Virus record (IMG/VR): IMGVR_UViG_3300032116_000117
Span: 1-64,000 of that record
DNA: 64,000 nt
Direction: 5' to 3' (one strand)
Source of the DNA: a virus
Below the pieces are notes generated by a model that saw nothing but the letters and a program-made list of their open reading frames with translations, was not told the origin of the DNA and made no database searches. Shown one piece after another: positions 1 to 9,007 of this stretch (position 1 is the first letter of the stretch; the number at the start of each line of letters is the position of its first letter). The position numbers and the translations under genes were made by a program.

Positions 1-1
1 T

Positions 2-199
2 TTAAAATTTGAAATATATGATAATTTAATTGTTGGAATTATTAATAATAATCAATATAATAAAATATATCATGTCAAATCATTAACAAGCTTTAAATGT
101 CCAAAAATTATATTTAAATCTCATAATGATAAACTTTATATGTGTAATAATGTAGAGTCAGAGTGTTTGACTTGTTTTGCTGGAGCACAAGATGTCTAA
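2..199 (+). CDS. 3' end of unknown gene (cut by window edge)
   Basis: An open frame runs from the left edge (frame 2) to a TAA at 197-199, giving the last 65 residues of a protein. Four cysteines occur in its C-terminal half, including the motif ECLTCFAG. The stop overlaps the start of the next gene by 8 nt, as expected for translational coupling, and the next gene is also cysteine-rich, so the two probably belong to one functional unit. No family is recognised; the N-terminus lies outside the window. Confidence 0.6.
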   Translation, partial: LKFEIYDNLIVGIINNNQYNKIYHVKSLTSFKCPKIIFKSHNDKLYMCNNVESECLTCFAGAQDV

Positions 200-1838
200 A
201 ACCTATTTTGACAAAGATGGAACATTAAGATATGTAGCAAAGGATGAAACACACAAGTGTTTTGATGCATCTCAAACATGTTCGTCCAATAGCAATAATA
301 TGGCTTGTAGAACTAATTGGTGGTACAATGGATATTGGTTTGGTTGGTGGGGATGGCATGGTAATTGGGGAGTATATGGAGATAATTTAACATATTTATA
401 TACAGAAATAGATGCTCCAGAAGCATATAGGTGTGGAGCAATTGATAATTGTCCTACGGGCGGGTCACAAAATTGTGATGATATAAGTAAAAATTCTTGT
501 GGTAAGCCAAGAATAGCAAGATGCAAAACTTATGGATGTGTATCGGATTATAACGGTTATTATGGCAATTATAATTGTGATATAGTTAATGGTAAAGACA
601 GAGAAATAAGATGTTGCAAAGCTCCATCAAATTTTCAGTGCAAAGAGGGAGAATGTGATTATGATTATGAAATAGTAAAAAAAGAATATACTGTCGAGTA
701 TGAATTAGTAAGACCAGCTTATTCGTGCATAGAGGAATACGAATATCCAAAAGAAGCTTGTGCTCCTCACGATGCAATTCCATCGGACGGTACATTTTGT
801 GAACAAAATATTACTGAATGTTCAACAGAGCCGGAAGCAAAATGTGAAACAGGATATAATTGGTGGCTCAATAATAAATGTCCAGAAAATCCCGAAAAAC
901 CAAAAGAAGGATATAAGAAAGAAATATCTACATCAACATCTGTGGTTAATTTTTGGGAGTTAGACGATTGTAATTGTGGATATAATAATGGCTACTATTC
1001 ATGTCCATCTTGTTATAAATGCGAAGATTTTGAAGATTGTAATTATGATTTAAGAGGATATAATAATGGATGGTATTGGAATAATTATGGTTTTGGAGGC
1101 TACATAGGAGATGATTGCTGCAATAGTGGGCTTTGGGGATGGGGATGGTGGGGTTATTGGGGTTTTGGTCCGTGTCCGATTGATGCTGGGGACGGGTCTG
1201 ATAATCCGTGGTGGTGTGATGGTTCAGAATGTGTTCAAAAAGCGAGCGGACAACAATCAGAAACGGACGATGGGCCGTATACTACATATTTAAAATGTAT
1301 GGAAAATTGTCTAAAAGATGAAACAGGAAGCACAAATAAATGCATACCGGATGCTAAAACCTATACAAGAGGTTATTGTTGTGATTCAAATTTTATTGAA
1401 CAAATGCAGAATAATATTAAAGATGGATGTTATGAAGAAGGCCCCAAATATACAAAAAAGACCAAAGAAAAGCTATGCTCAGCATCTAGCTGCTCAAATG
1501 ATCTTATCGTTGAAAGAGATGATGATATGTGTACATATGGAACAAAATATTGTCCATCTCATAAAGTAATTCGGACAGATACTGGTGCGCTATACACATA
1601 TGATCCTCCGATACAAGAAAAAGCATATAATAGAATATGTAATAGTTGTGAAAAAGCGACCAATGATGAATGTGAGAAAGATCCTCAATCTAAATGTCCA
1701 GCTAATACAGAATTACCATTATTGAGAAATACAAAAAAATATTTTGAAGATGAAGTCCTAGGAACAGCATCCATTAAATTGACAATGGTATTTTGTAAGA
1801 TAACCACGAAAGAATGTGTTATTGACTATTCTGAATAA
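192..1838 (+). CDS. cysteine/tryptophan/tyrosine/glycine-rich protein, 548 aa
   Basis: The start is ATG at 192 with GGAG at 182-185; an in-frame TTG at 177 is less likely. I count about 47 cysteines in 548 residues, some paired as CC and many in CxxC or CxC spacing, spread along the whole protein. Two stretches (about residues 38-60 and 290-325) are almost only G, W, Y, N and F. There is no signal peptide or membrane segment. The composition suggests a disulfide-rich or metal-binding extracellular or virion protein such as a fibre or adhesin, but no family is recognised and the function is inference. It overlaps the preceding gene by 8 nt, and the next gene follows 29 nt later. Confidence 0.8.
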   Translation: MSKTYFDKDGTLRYVAKDETHKCFDASQTCSSNSNNMACRTNWWYNGYWFGWWGWHGNWGVYGDNLTYLYTEIDAPEAYRCGAIDNCPTGGSQNCDDISKNSCGKPRIARCKTYGCVSDYNGYYGNYNCDIVNGKDREIRCCKAPSNFQCKEGECDYDYEIVKKEYTVEYELVRPAYSCIEEYEYPKEACAPHDAIPSDGTFCEQNITECSTEPEAKCETGYNWWLNNKCPENPEKPKEGYKKEISTSTSVVNFWELDDCNCGYNNGYYSCPSCYKCEDFEDCNYDLRGYNNGWYWNNYGFGGYIGDDCCNSGLWGWGWWGYWGFGPCPIDAGDGSDNPWWCDGSECVQKASGQQSETDDGPYTTYLKCMENCLKDETGSTNKCIPDAKTYTRGYCCDSNFIEQMQNNIKDGCYEEGPKYTKKTKEKLCSASSCSNDLIVERDDDMCTYGTKYCPSHKVIRTDTGALYTYDPPIQEKAYNRICNSCEKATNDECEKDPQSKCPANTELPLLRNTKKYFEDEVLGTASIKLTMVFCKITTKECVIDYSE

Positions 1839-1849
1839 TATACTATTAT
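1822..1849 (+). promoter_or_regulatory. possible sigma70-like promoter for 1868-2395
   Basis: TTGACT at 1822-1827 and TATTAT at 1844-1849 are separated by 16 bp, the same spacing as the clearer minus-strand promoters in this window. The site overlaps the stop codon of the Cys-rich gene. A transcript starting near 1856 would have a leader of about 12 nt containing the AAAGGAAAT ribosome site. The sequence is AT-rich, so chance is a real alternative. Confidence 0.35.
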
Positions 1850-1867
1850 AAGTTAAAGGAAATAATT

Positions 1868-2395
1868 ATGGAGCCAACTATTTATTGTGTTTTTGAACAA
1901 TCAAATCTAAAGAATAATTTCTTGGTTTGTAAATATTGTCAATCTGTGATAGTGAAACCACAGGATTCAATGATGGTCTCTAAAGTATGTCCAGTTTTAT
2001 TAGACAGAGCATCTCAAAACCCGGAATATACACAAATTAATCTTAAAAAAATCACTGTTGAAAAACATGATGGAACATTGATTTCTGAAATAATTCCACA
2101 GGATAAAAAAACCCATCCTCATATTTTAAATGATTGGTGGTATGGTCATACGTTCTCAGATTTAAAACCAAACAATCCTCCTCAAATAAATCATGAACAA
2201 ATGATGCAAAGAGATCTCACCAATAAAAAACAATGTACACAGGAAGAAATTGATGCCAGGATGGATATATGTAAAGGCTGTGAATTTTTTAAGAATAATA
2301 CTTGTATGAAATGTGGTTGCGCATTATCTAGGGAAAAAAATTATATGAATAAATTACTATGGGCCGACCAGTCTTGTCCTATTAAAAAATGGTAA
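1868..2395 (+). CDS. protein with C-terminal four-cysteine zinc domain, 175 aa
   Basis: The ATG at 1868 is preceded by AAAGGAAATAATT. An N-terminal CxxC (about residues 22-25) is followed by an unrecognised middle region. Residues about 128-175 hold ICKGCEFF, CMKCGCALS and WADQSCPIKKW, a compact cysteine domain. The same C-terminal domain recurs in the 83-aa protein at 49915-50166 with the same order of motifs. Zinc binding is inferred from the cysteine spacing; the role is unknown. It ends exactly where the oppositely oriented gene ends, with adjacent stop codons. Confidence 0.75.
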   Translation: MEPTIYCVFEQSNLKNNFLVCKYCQSVIVKPQDSMMVSKVCPVLLDRASQNPEYTQINLKKITVEKHDGTLISEIIPQDKKTHPHILNDWWYGHTFSDLKPNNPPQINHEQMMQRDLTNKKQCTQEEIDARMDICKGCEFFKNNTCMKCGCALSREKNYMNKLLWADQSCPIKKW

Positions 2396-3391
2396 TTAAT
2401 AACCTGGCATTGCATCTCCCATTAATCTGTCCATGAGAGGACTAGAATTTGTAAGCGGCATCATCTTAGGAGGAGATCCAGAAGATTTTTTGGTAAAAGT
2501 AAATACCTTTATTGGCTCATCATGAGTAACAGTTATAGTTCTGTTTACAACCTTATCTCCAAAAAGCATTCTAACATCTACCTTCGTATTATATTTATTT
2601 TCCCAGTTTTTAAATCTGTGGATAAATACAGTATAATTTCCTGCTGGACATGATCCCTTTGGCCAAAATATATTTTCTACAGCCTCTTTTGTTGTTGGAT
2701 GAACATTGCAGTCCACATCTAACATACCTCCAAAAGCATCTGATCTATTTGTCCAAGATATATGATTAGAATATTGTCTACTTTCAACATAAACCCAAAC
2801 ATCAATATCGTTAAAATCGTCCCAAGATATTGATACCTGAACATCTCCTGTTTTTGCTCCTCTCTTTTTTAATCTTTCTTCCATTTTTTCGAATCTGCCA
2901 TTCCCTGCTGATCCGTTTCCTGTGCCTCCAGATCCTCTTCTGGATGGCTTTCCTTTCCCCGTTGTTTCAGGAGCCTCTGACCATGGATCAATAGCATTTT
3001 TTTGATTTTCAAAAGCAGCTAATAAATCTGATGGTGTAAATTCTTTAACTGGACTAACATCTATTGGCGTATCATAATCCAAATTTACTGACATTATTTC
3101 TTGGTCAGCAGGAGTATCTATCATATAGGCATCATCAGGAGGAGCGTCTAATACATCTCCCGCAATTTCTATTTTTATTTCTTCTTGTTCTGATAAATCA
3201 ATATCTTCAATTTCTTCTGGGGGAGAAAATACCAAAGATATTGGCATTATTTTTGAATCCATAGAAACAAAACTTAATGCTAATACTAGCAATACACTAG
3301 TATTAATAATAAAGCTTTGCCACAAACCCTTTTTATATCCCCAAATTACTAAATCTTCTACTTTGTATCTGAATCCTTTGGACCTTGCCAT
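2396..3391 (-). CDS. membrane-anchored protein with C-terminal YfaP/DUF2135-like domain
   Basis: Of 331 residues, about 20-45 form one transmembrane segment (LWQSFIINTSVLLVLALSFV), giving a short cytoplasmic N-terminus. A low-complexity acidic and Gly/Ser linker follows. The C-terminal third (about 180-300) matches the beta-sandwich seen in YfaP/DUF2135 proteins: SISWDDFNDIDVWV, a GGMLDVDCN motif, NIFWPKGSCPAGNYTVFIHR and a final strand region. It overlaps the next upstream gene by 34 nt. A surface or envelope role is inference from topology. Confidence 0.65.
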   Translation of the reverse strand: MARSKGFRYKVEDLVIWGYKKGLWQSFIINTSVLLVLALSFVSMDSKIMPISLVFSPPEEIEDIDLSEQEEIKIEIAGDVLDAPPDDAYMIDTPADQEIMSVNLDYDTPIDVSPVKEFTPSDLLAAFENQKNAIDPWSEAPETTGKGKPSRRGSGGTGNGSAGNGRFEKMEERLKKRGAKTGDVQVSISWDDFNDIDVWVYVESRQYSNHISWTNRSDAFGGMLDVDCNVHPTTKEAVENIFWPKGSCPAGNYTVFIHRFKNWENKYNTKVDVRMLFGDKVVNRTITVTHDEPIKVFTFTKKSSGSPPKMMPLTNSSPLMDRLMGDAMPGY

Positions 3392-3693
3392 TTATGCCAA
3401 CCTTTATTTTGTAACCAATTATTTTGATCGTCTTTGCGTCTTGGGAAAAGCGTTCCACCCTTCTTGTGTTGACCAAAAGCAAGGATGGCGCCGCAGTCCA
3501 TACATCTTAACTCATAGTAGTCGTTGCCGTCAACATTGCGAACAACAAATTTTAAATTCTGACTGCCACAGATTCCACACTTCTCTTCTCCAAATATCTC
3601 TTGCACAGCCGCAAGTTCCTTAAAGATTTCTTTTTGGCCATCGCCATCTAGCTCAAACTCTAACTTGTTGTTTACTTTGTATCTTAATTTCAT
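3358..3693 (-). CDS. small zinc-ribbon protein, 111 aa
   Basis: The start is taken as the ATG at 3693 with GGAG 8 nt upstream rather than an in-frame TTG at 3705. Two cysteine pairs, CGIC (about residue 38) and CMDC (about residue 65), flank a beta-rich segment and form a likely zinc ribbon; the C-terminus is rich in K, W and Q. It lies 2 nt after the recombination-like gene and was probably cotranscribed with it, which suggests a DNA-related partner role. No family is named with confidence. Confidence 0.7.
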   Translation of the reverse strand: MKLRYKVNNKLEFELDGDGQKEIFKELAAVQEIFGEEKCGICGSQNLKFVVRNVDGNDYYELRCMDCGAILAFGQHKKGGTLFPRRKDDQNNWLQNKGWHKWQGPKDSDTK

Positions 3694-3695
3694 AA

Positions 3696-4397
3696 TTATC
3701 TCCAACTAGACTCATAACCTAATAGACTTTTTGGTATAGAATCCAGATTTTGTTGATGTGTGGATAAAGACCTAATTACATTGACAGCATCATTATGTGT
3801 CATAGCATATATATTATCAGATGATATGTCCAATGAGGCAAGTAGTGATTTGACATTGATATTTAATCTTTGAGAAATACTATCTATAAAACTAATCTGA
3901 TTGCTACTAATTTTATTGACCGATTCATGATCAGGATTATCGTCTATAGAATTGGCCAATTCTTCTGCGGCCACTACTTTCCTCAGTCTTAATGCTCTTC
4001 TAAGTGCTCTTCCTTCGGCTCTGGTTTCAGCAACGGCCACAGGATGGTTTCTATAAACCTTGTCGCAATTACCCCAATAAACGTCCGCAGCGCCTGTGAC
4101 TGACCTGTGTTTAATTTCCTCGGGTGTTGACAGATCATTTAAAACATAATCAATCCTGTACACTACAGTTGCTCTTTTTTCGTTTTCTGGAGAAGGAGCC
4201 TGAACAACATCCGTACTAATATGAGTAACCGTGCAATTCATCGCTTTTTCAAAAATTCTTCTAAGTCCATCTGTTGTTGGATTTCCGTCTATTTTTTCAT
4301 CATCGCTCAATAAACCAAGAACATAGTCATTCCATCCTAGATCATTAGGTGTAACTTTTTCTTCTTGAGTGATTTTTACTTCGTCCTTTTTAGCCAT
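3696..4397 (-). CDS. probable single-strand annealing-type recombination protein (Rad52/ERF-like)
   Basis: ATG at 4397 has GGAG 8 nt upstream; the TTG at 4403 is rejected. The 233-aa protein has an N-terminal region with mixed strands and the motif VAVAETRAEGRALRRALRL at about residues 120-140, followed by VVAAEEL. A TRAeGRALR-type helix followed by acidic residues is typical of phage ERF/Sak/Rad52-like annealing proteins. A C-terminal region with repeated short helices may be an HTH or partner-binding part. A zinc-ribbon gene and an endonuclease gene flank it. The family assignment is inference from one motif. Confidence 0.5.
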   Translation of the reverse strand: MAKKDEVKITQEEKVTPNDLGWNDYVLGLLSDDEKIDGNPTTDGLRRIFEKAMNCTVTHISTDVVQAPSPENEKRATVVYRIDYVLNDLSTPEEIKHRSVTGAADVYWGNCDKVYRNHPVAVAETRAEGRALRRALRLRKVVAAEELANSIDDNPDHESVNKISSNQISFIDSISQRLNINVKSLLASLDISSDNIYAMTHNDAVNVIRSLSTHQQNLDSIPKSLLGYESSWR

Positions 4398-4399
4398 GA

Positions 4400-5194
4400 T
4401 CAATCTCCTATTTCTATTAATCTTTTTGATGGTTCTGGAAATTTTGCTGATATCAGTCCTAATTCTTCTACCAGTTTCTCACATATCAGAGATGCTCTGC
4501 TTTTGGAGAAATCTTTTGATTGCTTTATCCTAATCAACACAAGTCCTTTGCCCAAAATTAATCCATTCTTTTTATTATCATATTTTTGATTTTTCTTAAG
4601 AGCATCTTCACCCCACACAGGATTAAAATGAGATGGTCCGTCTACCTCAATAGCCACAGACATAGTAGGTAAGAAAAGGTCAATCTGCAACTTGGTATTT
4701 GATAAGGTCTGCTCTTTGTGAAAGTCAACCTTGTATCCTTTTTTTATCAATTGCTCTAAAAGAAACAATTCTAGCTTTGATCCTACATTACTAGATTTCC
4801 TTACAGCAGCATTTGCGCTTCTCAAAATATTTTGTTTTTCATCATCAGATAACTTTTCCCAATTGTCTTTAGCTGTTTGCTTACGTTTTTCTAATTCAAC
4901 GTCATCTAATTCCTCCCATGACTGTAAAACAGACATTCCTATTTTACTCTTAACATGATCTGGTCTTTCTGTGCCTTTTGTCGGATGAGTGTGTCTTCCG
5001 CTTGATAGGGCAACCTTTTGAGCTTTACTTTTGTCTCTTATGGATATGCTGAATTTGATAGCATCTCTTCTTACTCTATTAGAATATGTATTGTATTTTT
5101 TGGCTATTTCACCAAAACTTAACAGATTATTTTCATATTCTTTTTTGAGCATTTCTTTTTTTTGACTATCGTTAAAATCTTCATATGATTTCAT
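4400..5194 (-). CDS. Vsr/DUF559-like endonuclease with HTH and NUMOD-like N-terminus (putative homing type)
   Basis: Residues about 22-45 resemble a helix-turn-helix (FGEIAKKYNTYSNRVRRDAI). Around 65-90, GRHTHPTKGTERPDHVKSK resembles the NUMOD modules of homing endonucleases. Residues about 135-245 form a PD-(D/E)XK fold: LELFLLEQLIKKGYKV, then QIDLFLPTMSVAIEVDGPSH, with D and E-V-D as likely metal ligands and a final LIRIKQS strand. It probably cuts DNA and may be a free-standing mobile endonuclease. It ends 2 nt before the recombination-like gene. Confidence 0.65.
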   Translation of the reverse strand: MKSYEDFNDSQKKEMLKKEYENNLLSFGEIAKKYNTYSNRVRRDAIKFSISIRDKSKAQKVALSSGRHTHPTKGTERPDHVKSKIGMSVLQSWEELDDVELEKRKQTAKDNWEKLSDDEKQNILRSANAAVRKSSNVGSKLELFLLEQLIKKGYKVDFHKEQTLSNTKLQIDLFLPTMSVAIEVDGPSHFNPVWGEDALKKNQKYDNKKNGLILGKGLVLIRIKQSKDFSKSRASLICEKLVEELGLISAKFPEPSKRLIEIGD

Positions 5195-5636
5195 ATAGAG
5201 CCTCTGGTGTTACATCTAGTAGCTTGATTGGTTTCCAAGACAAATTGAAAATCTCTTGTATAGTAGCATCGTGTGTTAATATTTCAACTTTTGGATTATC
5301 AAAAAGCTGTGACCAATCTTCATAATTAATGTTGTATATTTTTGTCCATGGAATATCTTTATTTTGAAAATAATATATTTTATTAATATTTGGAAAATTA
5401 ATTGCCAACTCTAATGATAATATATCCCAAACAAAAAAATTACCATATTCATATTTTGCTTCGTAAATAGGTAGTATTGGAAACTTTTTATCAGCATTCA
5501 CAATATCAAATGAAGAAGAAAAAAACTTTAAGTTAATACTTCTGTCAATATCATTTAAGCTATTAAACCAAGAGATCATAGAAGAATCATATTCTGATTG
5601 TGGATGAATGGCTATTGCAGATAATTTTTTATTCAT
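5181..5636 (-). CDS. unknown protein in glycosylation block, 151 aa
   Basis: ATG at 5636 gives an 8-nt overlap with the upstream gene; the in-frame start at 5660 is a TTG and less likely. The protein is rich in aromatic residues and Asn, with no signal peptide, membrane segment or clear motif. It continues a run of overlapping genes (5181-11755) that includes two recognisable glycosyltransferases, so a sugar or surface-modification role is possible by context only. Confidence 0.6.
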   Translation of the reverse strand: MNKKLSAIAIHPQSEYDSSMISWFNSLNDIDRSINLKFFSSSFDIVNADKKFPILPIYEAKYEYGNFFVWDILSLELAINFPNINKIYYFQNKDIPWTKIYNINYEDWSQLFDNPKVEILTHDATIQEIFNLSWKPIKLLDVTPEALYEII

Positions 5637-6363
5637 ATTTTGACTTAATGTATTTAACAAGATTTGAAATTTTATTTTTATTTATTTGACTGGCTTCGTA
5701 ATTTACAGATGGATTTTTTATATCATCTAATGATGGCGTTTCCACAGTATCTAGCAATGTATTTTTTGTTAAATTTAATATGGGTTTATTCATATTCATA
5801 GCATCATAAACATATGTATTATCCATATTAATATATAATGAACATCCACTAAGAAGTTTCATCATGGTTTGTTCGTCAACAAGACCCAAATTTTGAACGT
5901 GACCAACCTTGTAACAATTTACTAATTTAACAGGAATTTCTTTGTTTTGTGGATATATAATTGGCTGTAATATTGTGTTTTTTTGTTCATCTTTACAGGT
6001 AAGGTCACATAGTATATAATTTTTATCTTTTAATTCTGTTTGAAAATATTCATTATATGGTAGATAGCTATCTTTACTGATATAATTTGTTCTTTTGCTA
6101 GAAAATGAATACTTTTTTTCACTAAAAGTTAAAACCATAAAAATAGTTTTGATAGAATCATCTATATTTTTCATAAATTTTTTGATATGATAATTAGACA
6201 GATCTCCTTCGTGAAGGATGACAAAATCTGGTTTTGATGCTAGAATAATTTCATAGATATTATCTGGCTCAAAAATTAATGTGTTCGATCCATATTCTTT
6301 GCTTAAAGCGTTAGCGAAAAGTTGTTCTGGTCTACTACTTATATTTGTTATGTATGTTAGCAT
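5629..6363 (-). CDS. possible diverged glycosyltransferase-like protein, 244 aa
   Basis: The C-terminal half has a GT-B-like pattern: KVGHVQNLGLVDEQTMMKLL, a serine-rich turn, then LYINMDNTYVYDAMNMNKPI, where a change from a donor-site loop to an E/D-xA-M-xxxKPI segment recalls the ExxxxGKP region of GT4/GT1 enzymes. The N-terminal half has a PDFVILHEGD strand-loop. The similarity is weak and by pattern only. It overlaps both neighbours, which fits translational coupling in the glycosylation operon. Confidence 0.55.
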   Translation of the reverse strand: MLTYITNISSRPEQLFANALSKEYGSNTLIFEPDNIYEIILASKPDFVILHEGDLSNYHIKKFMKNIDDSIKTIFMVLTFSEKKYSFSSKRTNYISKDSYLPYNEYFQTELKDKNYILCDLTCKDEQKNTILQPIIYPQNKEIPVKLVNCYKVGHVQNLGLVDEQTMMKLLSGCSLYINMDNTYVYDAMNMNKPILNLTKNTLLDTVETPSLDDIKNPSVNYEASQINKNKISNLVKYIKSKYE

Positions 6364-7033
6364 ATGTCTTATTTTTATAGTGTAAATATTTGTGTACTGT
6401 ATTTTTTTTAACTATCTCAAGATCAAAAACAATATCATTCTCAATAAGTCCGTTGATAGTTTCAAATAAAAATAGACTTTTAGCTTTGGATTCAAAAGTC
6501 TCAGATCCTATCAGAGACATTACTCTATCATAATCTTCCGACCCAATATAGGCTATCTCAGACCATGTATTCTCAAGATCATAAAACATATAAATTGCTT
6601 TGTTCTTTTGCGATCTAATTCCTATATTAAAATTAATATCGTTTGTCTTTATGACTCCTAGACTTGATACTTTAATATTCTTTGGCTTGTAGCAACCAAC
6701 AACGCCGCTTTGTACAATTAAAAAATTATTGCCACTTATATTTTTTAGAGCTTTAATTAATCCGTATGTATTATTTACAGAATCAAAATGATTATCGTAA
6801 ATAAAATTGATATTTTTATACTTGTATCTGTGTATAACTTTTTCTACTTTTTCGCACTCAAATCCATTTACTACATGTATAGCGTGTTTTGTAGAACCGT
6901 AGGTTAGTTTAATTTTTTTTATCTGTTTGATAACTAATGGTTCTTCTGGTTTTCCTATTGGAATAATAGCTCTTGGGCCATAAGATTTCATTCCTTTTGG
7001 AACCTCAGAAGATAATAATATGATATTGATCAT
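6335..7033 (-). CDS. nucleotidyltransferase-like protein (sugar-phosphate NTP transferase fold)
   Basis: The N-terminus reads LLSSEVPKGMKSYGPRAII then PIGKPEEPLVIKQI, an order like the LAAGxGxR...PKxLxxxxxxPLI loop of sugar-1-phosphate nucleotidyltransferases. NNTYGLIKAL and NFLIVQSGVV would be the base-recognition and mid-domain strands. The usual catalytic Asp after the LIV strand is not obvious (QSG replaces NGD), so it may be diverged or inactive. It would activate a sugar for the glycosyltransferases downstream; this is inference. Confidence 0.5.
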   Translation of the reverse strand: MINIILLSSEVPKGMKSYGPRAIIPIGKPEEPLVIKQIKKIKLTYGSTKHAIHVVNGFECEKVEKVIHRYKYKNINFIYDNHFDSVNNTYGLIKALKNISGNNFLIVQSGVVGCYKPKNIKVSSLGVIKTNDINFNIGIRSQKNKAIYMFYDLENTWSEIAYIGSEDYDRVMSLIGSETFESKAKSLFLFETINGLIENDIVFDLEIVKKNTVHKYLHYKNKTYANIHNKYK

Positions 7034-7752
7034 TGTAATGTTAATCTTATTGTTTCGTTGTCTTCTTCGAGACTCGACAAGGCCAAACCAAATCTTTCGT
7101 GAGTATTACTCCATAGATTCATAGGAATAACAATATTATGAAATGAAAAAATATCATTAGGCAAAAATACAACCTTATGATATCTTAATAGATTAAAAGT
7201 ATTTAGAACAGTATCAATTGAATCTAATAATATTTTATATTTATTATTTATAGTATAAATCAGATCTGTTTTAATAGAAGTACTAGATAAAATCATATCT
7301 ATAATTTCGCTCTCTGTCATCTCATCTTCTAGAATAGCATGTAATTTCCAGTTTTGAAATTCATTATTTTCTATGAATTCTATATATTGAGATTTATTAA
7401 TATCAAAAGAGTTTTTTATAACAAAATAAATATAATCATATTTTATATTCTTTAATATACTAAGATTAGTTGTAAAATTATCCCAATTATTATCAATAAA
7501 ATAGATAAAAGAAATCGTTGGACGAGACTCTAAAATTTCTTTCACAATGCCTGACTCGTCAACAATCTCCTTTTTTTGGGCCACCCATTCACTAGTTCTT
7601 GCATATGGACAGTAAAAATTATAAATCACATTATTTTGAATATTTTTTGAAGAAAATACCATAGGAAAATTATGTAGCAATGTTTGAGGTATATCAAATC
7701 CACAAACATTATCTTTATAAAAATAGCAATTTTCACATTTTGTTACTATCAT
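7030..7752 (-). CDS. unknown protein with N-terminal cysteine cluster, 240 aa
   Basis: The first 50 residues hold CENCYFYKDNVCGF and a later FYCPYAR, four cysteines that could bind a metal. The remainder (about 75-240) alternates beta strands and helices (ISFIYFIDNNWDNFTTNLSI, YDYIYFVIKNSF, HKVVFLPNDIFS), as in a GT-A or Rossmann-type domain, but no DxD is clear. An ATGA overlap joins it to both neighbours. Function unknown; a glycosyltransferase-like role is only suggested by context. Confidence 0.5.
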   Translation of the reverse strand: MIVTKCENCYFYKDNVCGFDIPQTLLHNFPMVFSSKNIQNNVIYNFYCPYARTSEWVAQKKEIVDESGIVKEILESRPTISFIYFIDNNWDNFTTNLSILKNIKYDYIYFVIKNSFDINKSQYIEFIENNEFQNWKLHAILEDEMTESEIIDMILSSTSIKTDLIYTINNKYKILLDSIDTVLNTFNLLRYHKVVFLPNDIFSFHNIVIPMNLWSNTHERFGLALSSLEEDNETIRLTLQ

Positions 7753-8162
7753 GCTCTTCTCTCTATAATCACATTCTCTGATAATCCATCGTACACTAAA
7801 CTTTTTATTGCAAAATTTGTACTATTGTTTAAAATTTGTTCTAAATGAGAATCATCTACTAAAGATTTAACATTAGCAATAATATTATTAAGCTGTTTTT
7901 CTTCTATTCTATCAAGATAACAGTTTTTACTAAATAATTTGAGATTAATAAATTTTAGATGTAGAGTTCCTCCTACCCGCAATTTTTTTAATAGTTCATT
8001 TGTTAAAACCGTTCTTTCAGAAATAGTAAATAAATCCAAACAGTCACACAAAATATTTTCCGATGACCCGTTGGATATCATATTAACATTAGAAATGTTT
8101 ATTTTTTCTGCGTCAGGAACGGGATTGTTGTCGCCAGCATGAACATAGATATATTTTGACAT
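7749..8162 (-). CDS. short methyltransferase-like protein, 137 aa
   Basis: The segment ILCDCLDLF followed by a helix and LLKKLRVGGTLHLKFINLKL resembles motifs IV-V of class I SAM-dependent methyltransferases, where an acidic strand is followed by a GG turn and a long strand. The SAM-binding GxGxG motif is missing; the N-terminal VHAGDNNPVP may be a reduced version. The protein is shorter than a normal methyltransferase domain, so it may be degenerate or regulatory. It is coupled to both neighbours by 4-nt and 1-nt overlaps. Confidence 0.45.
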   Translation of the reverse strand: MSKYIYVHAGDNNPVPDAEKINISNVNMISNGSSENILCDCLDLFTISERTVLTNELLKKLRVGGTLHLKFINLKLFSKNCYLDRIEEKQLNNIIANVKSLVDDSHLEQILNNSTNFAIKSLVYDGLSENVIIERRA

Positions 8163-9007
8163 TATATTACATATCTCCTATATTTTAATAGATCATATAT
8201 TGAGGCCAAGTCCAACCAACTGTTATTATTAACCTGATCATTTATTGTTTTTATATCATTATTGAATTGATTACTATTGTAAAGCTCTATTAGTTTATTA
8301 TAACTTTCATGATCTATATTATCTACGACATATAAATTATCATATTGATTTTCAATAAAATTACTTTTTTGGTAAAATTGTAAACAAACACATTTATTCT
8401 TTAATGCCAGAAGAGTGTCATGAATATTGATTGGATTAAAATCTATGCAAATTTTATATTCAGCAAATATATCTTCTAAATCGTTTATGCTGGATGGCAG
8501 GGTTTCTATAATGGTAGCATCTGGAATACCATCAGTTATATTTTTTTTAAGATTGTCATTTAATTTATTCAAATGATAATTGATAACCAAACAATCTTTA
8601 GTTTTTTCTTTTTCTGATATTTTAGAATTAATATTTATTGTATTTATACATATTAAATTTTCTTTATTGATTGGATTTAATGTATCATATAAAAATATGG
8701 TATTTTTTGGAACAGAATCATTGATCTTTTCTTTGTTATTAACATAATACAATATTGGTAGATGAAAAGCATTAGAAAGATTAATGATAGTATTATCTAT
8801 GAAATGAGTAAAAATAAAATCATAGTTAAACCATGTTAAATCTGAAACATTGGTTAGATTTTGATGTTTAATATTGGTGTTGCTAAAGTAGTTGACTGGA
8901 ATGTCTAATATTGGCATATCTATAGCAGACATAGAGGGAAAATATAAGACATTGATCTCTTTATTGCTAAATTTTGATAGCAAATTTTTTATTGTATATA
9001 CTGACAT
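8162..9007 (-). CDS. unknown protein, possibly GT-B-like, 281 aa
   Basis: Alternating strand-helix pattern: INVLYFPSM, FNYDFIFTHFIDN, LPILYYVNNK, DCLVINYHLN, then a C-terminal FAEYKICIDFNPINIHDTLL and ALKNKCVCLQF. The last part parallels the donor-binding half of GT-B glycosyltransferases, where the acidic loop is followed by an invariant-position Ala and Gly; here the Gly is absent. Assignment is weak. It sits between the methyltransferase-like gene and a clear GT4 gene. Confidence 0.5.
   Translation of the reverse strand: MSVYTIKNLLSKFSNKEINVLYFPSMSAIDMPILDIPVNYFSNTNIKHQNLTNVSDLTWFNYDFIFTHFIDNTIINLSNAFHLPILYYVNNKEKINDSVPKNTIFLYDTLNPINKENLICINTININSKISEKEKTKDCLVINYHLNKLNDNLKKNITDGIPDATIIETLPSSINDLEDIFAEYKICIDFNPINIHDTLLALKNKCVCLQFYQKSNFIENQYDNLYVVDNIDHESYNKLIELYNSNQFNNDIKTINDQVNNNSWLDLASIYDLLKYRRYVI

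Noticed and set aside
7201-7260. TATTTATA octamers as late promoters inside genes
   Set aside because: Such octamers occur by chance in AT-rich coding DNA; only the one at 39030 lies before a gene start.
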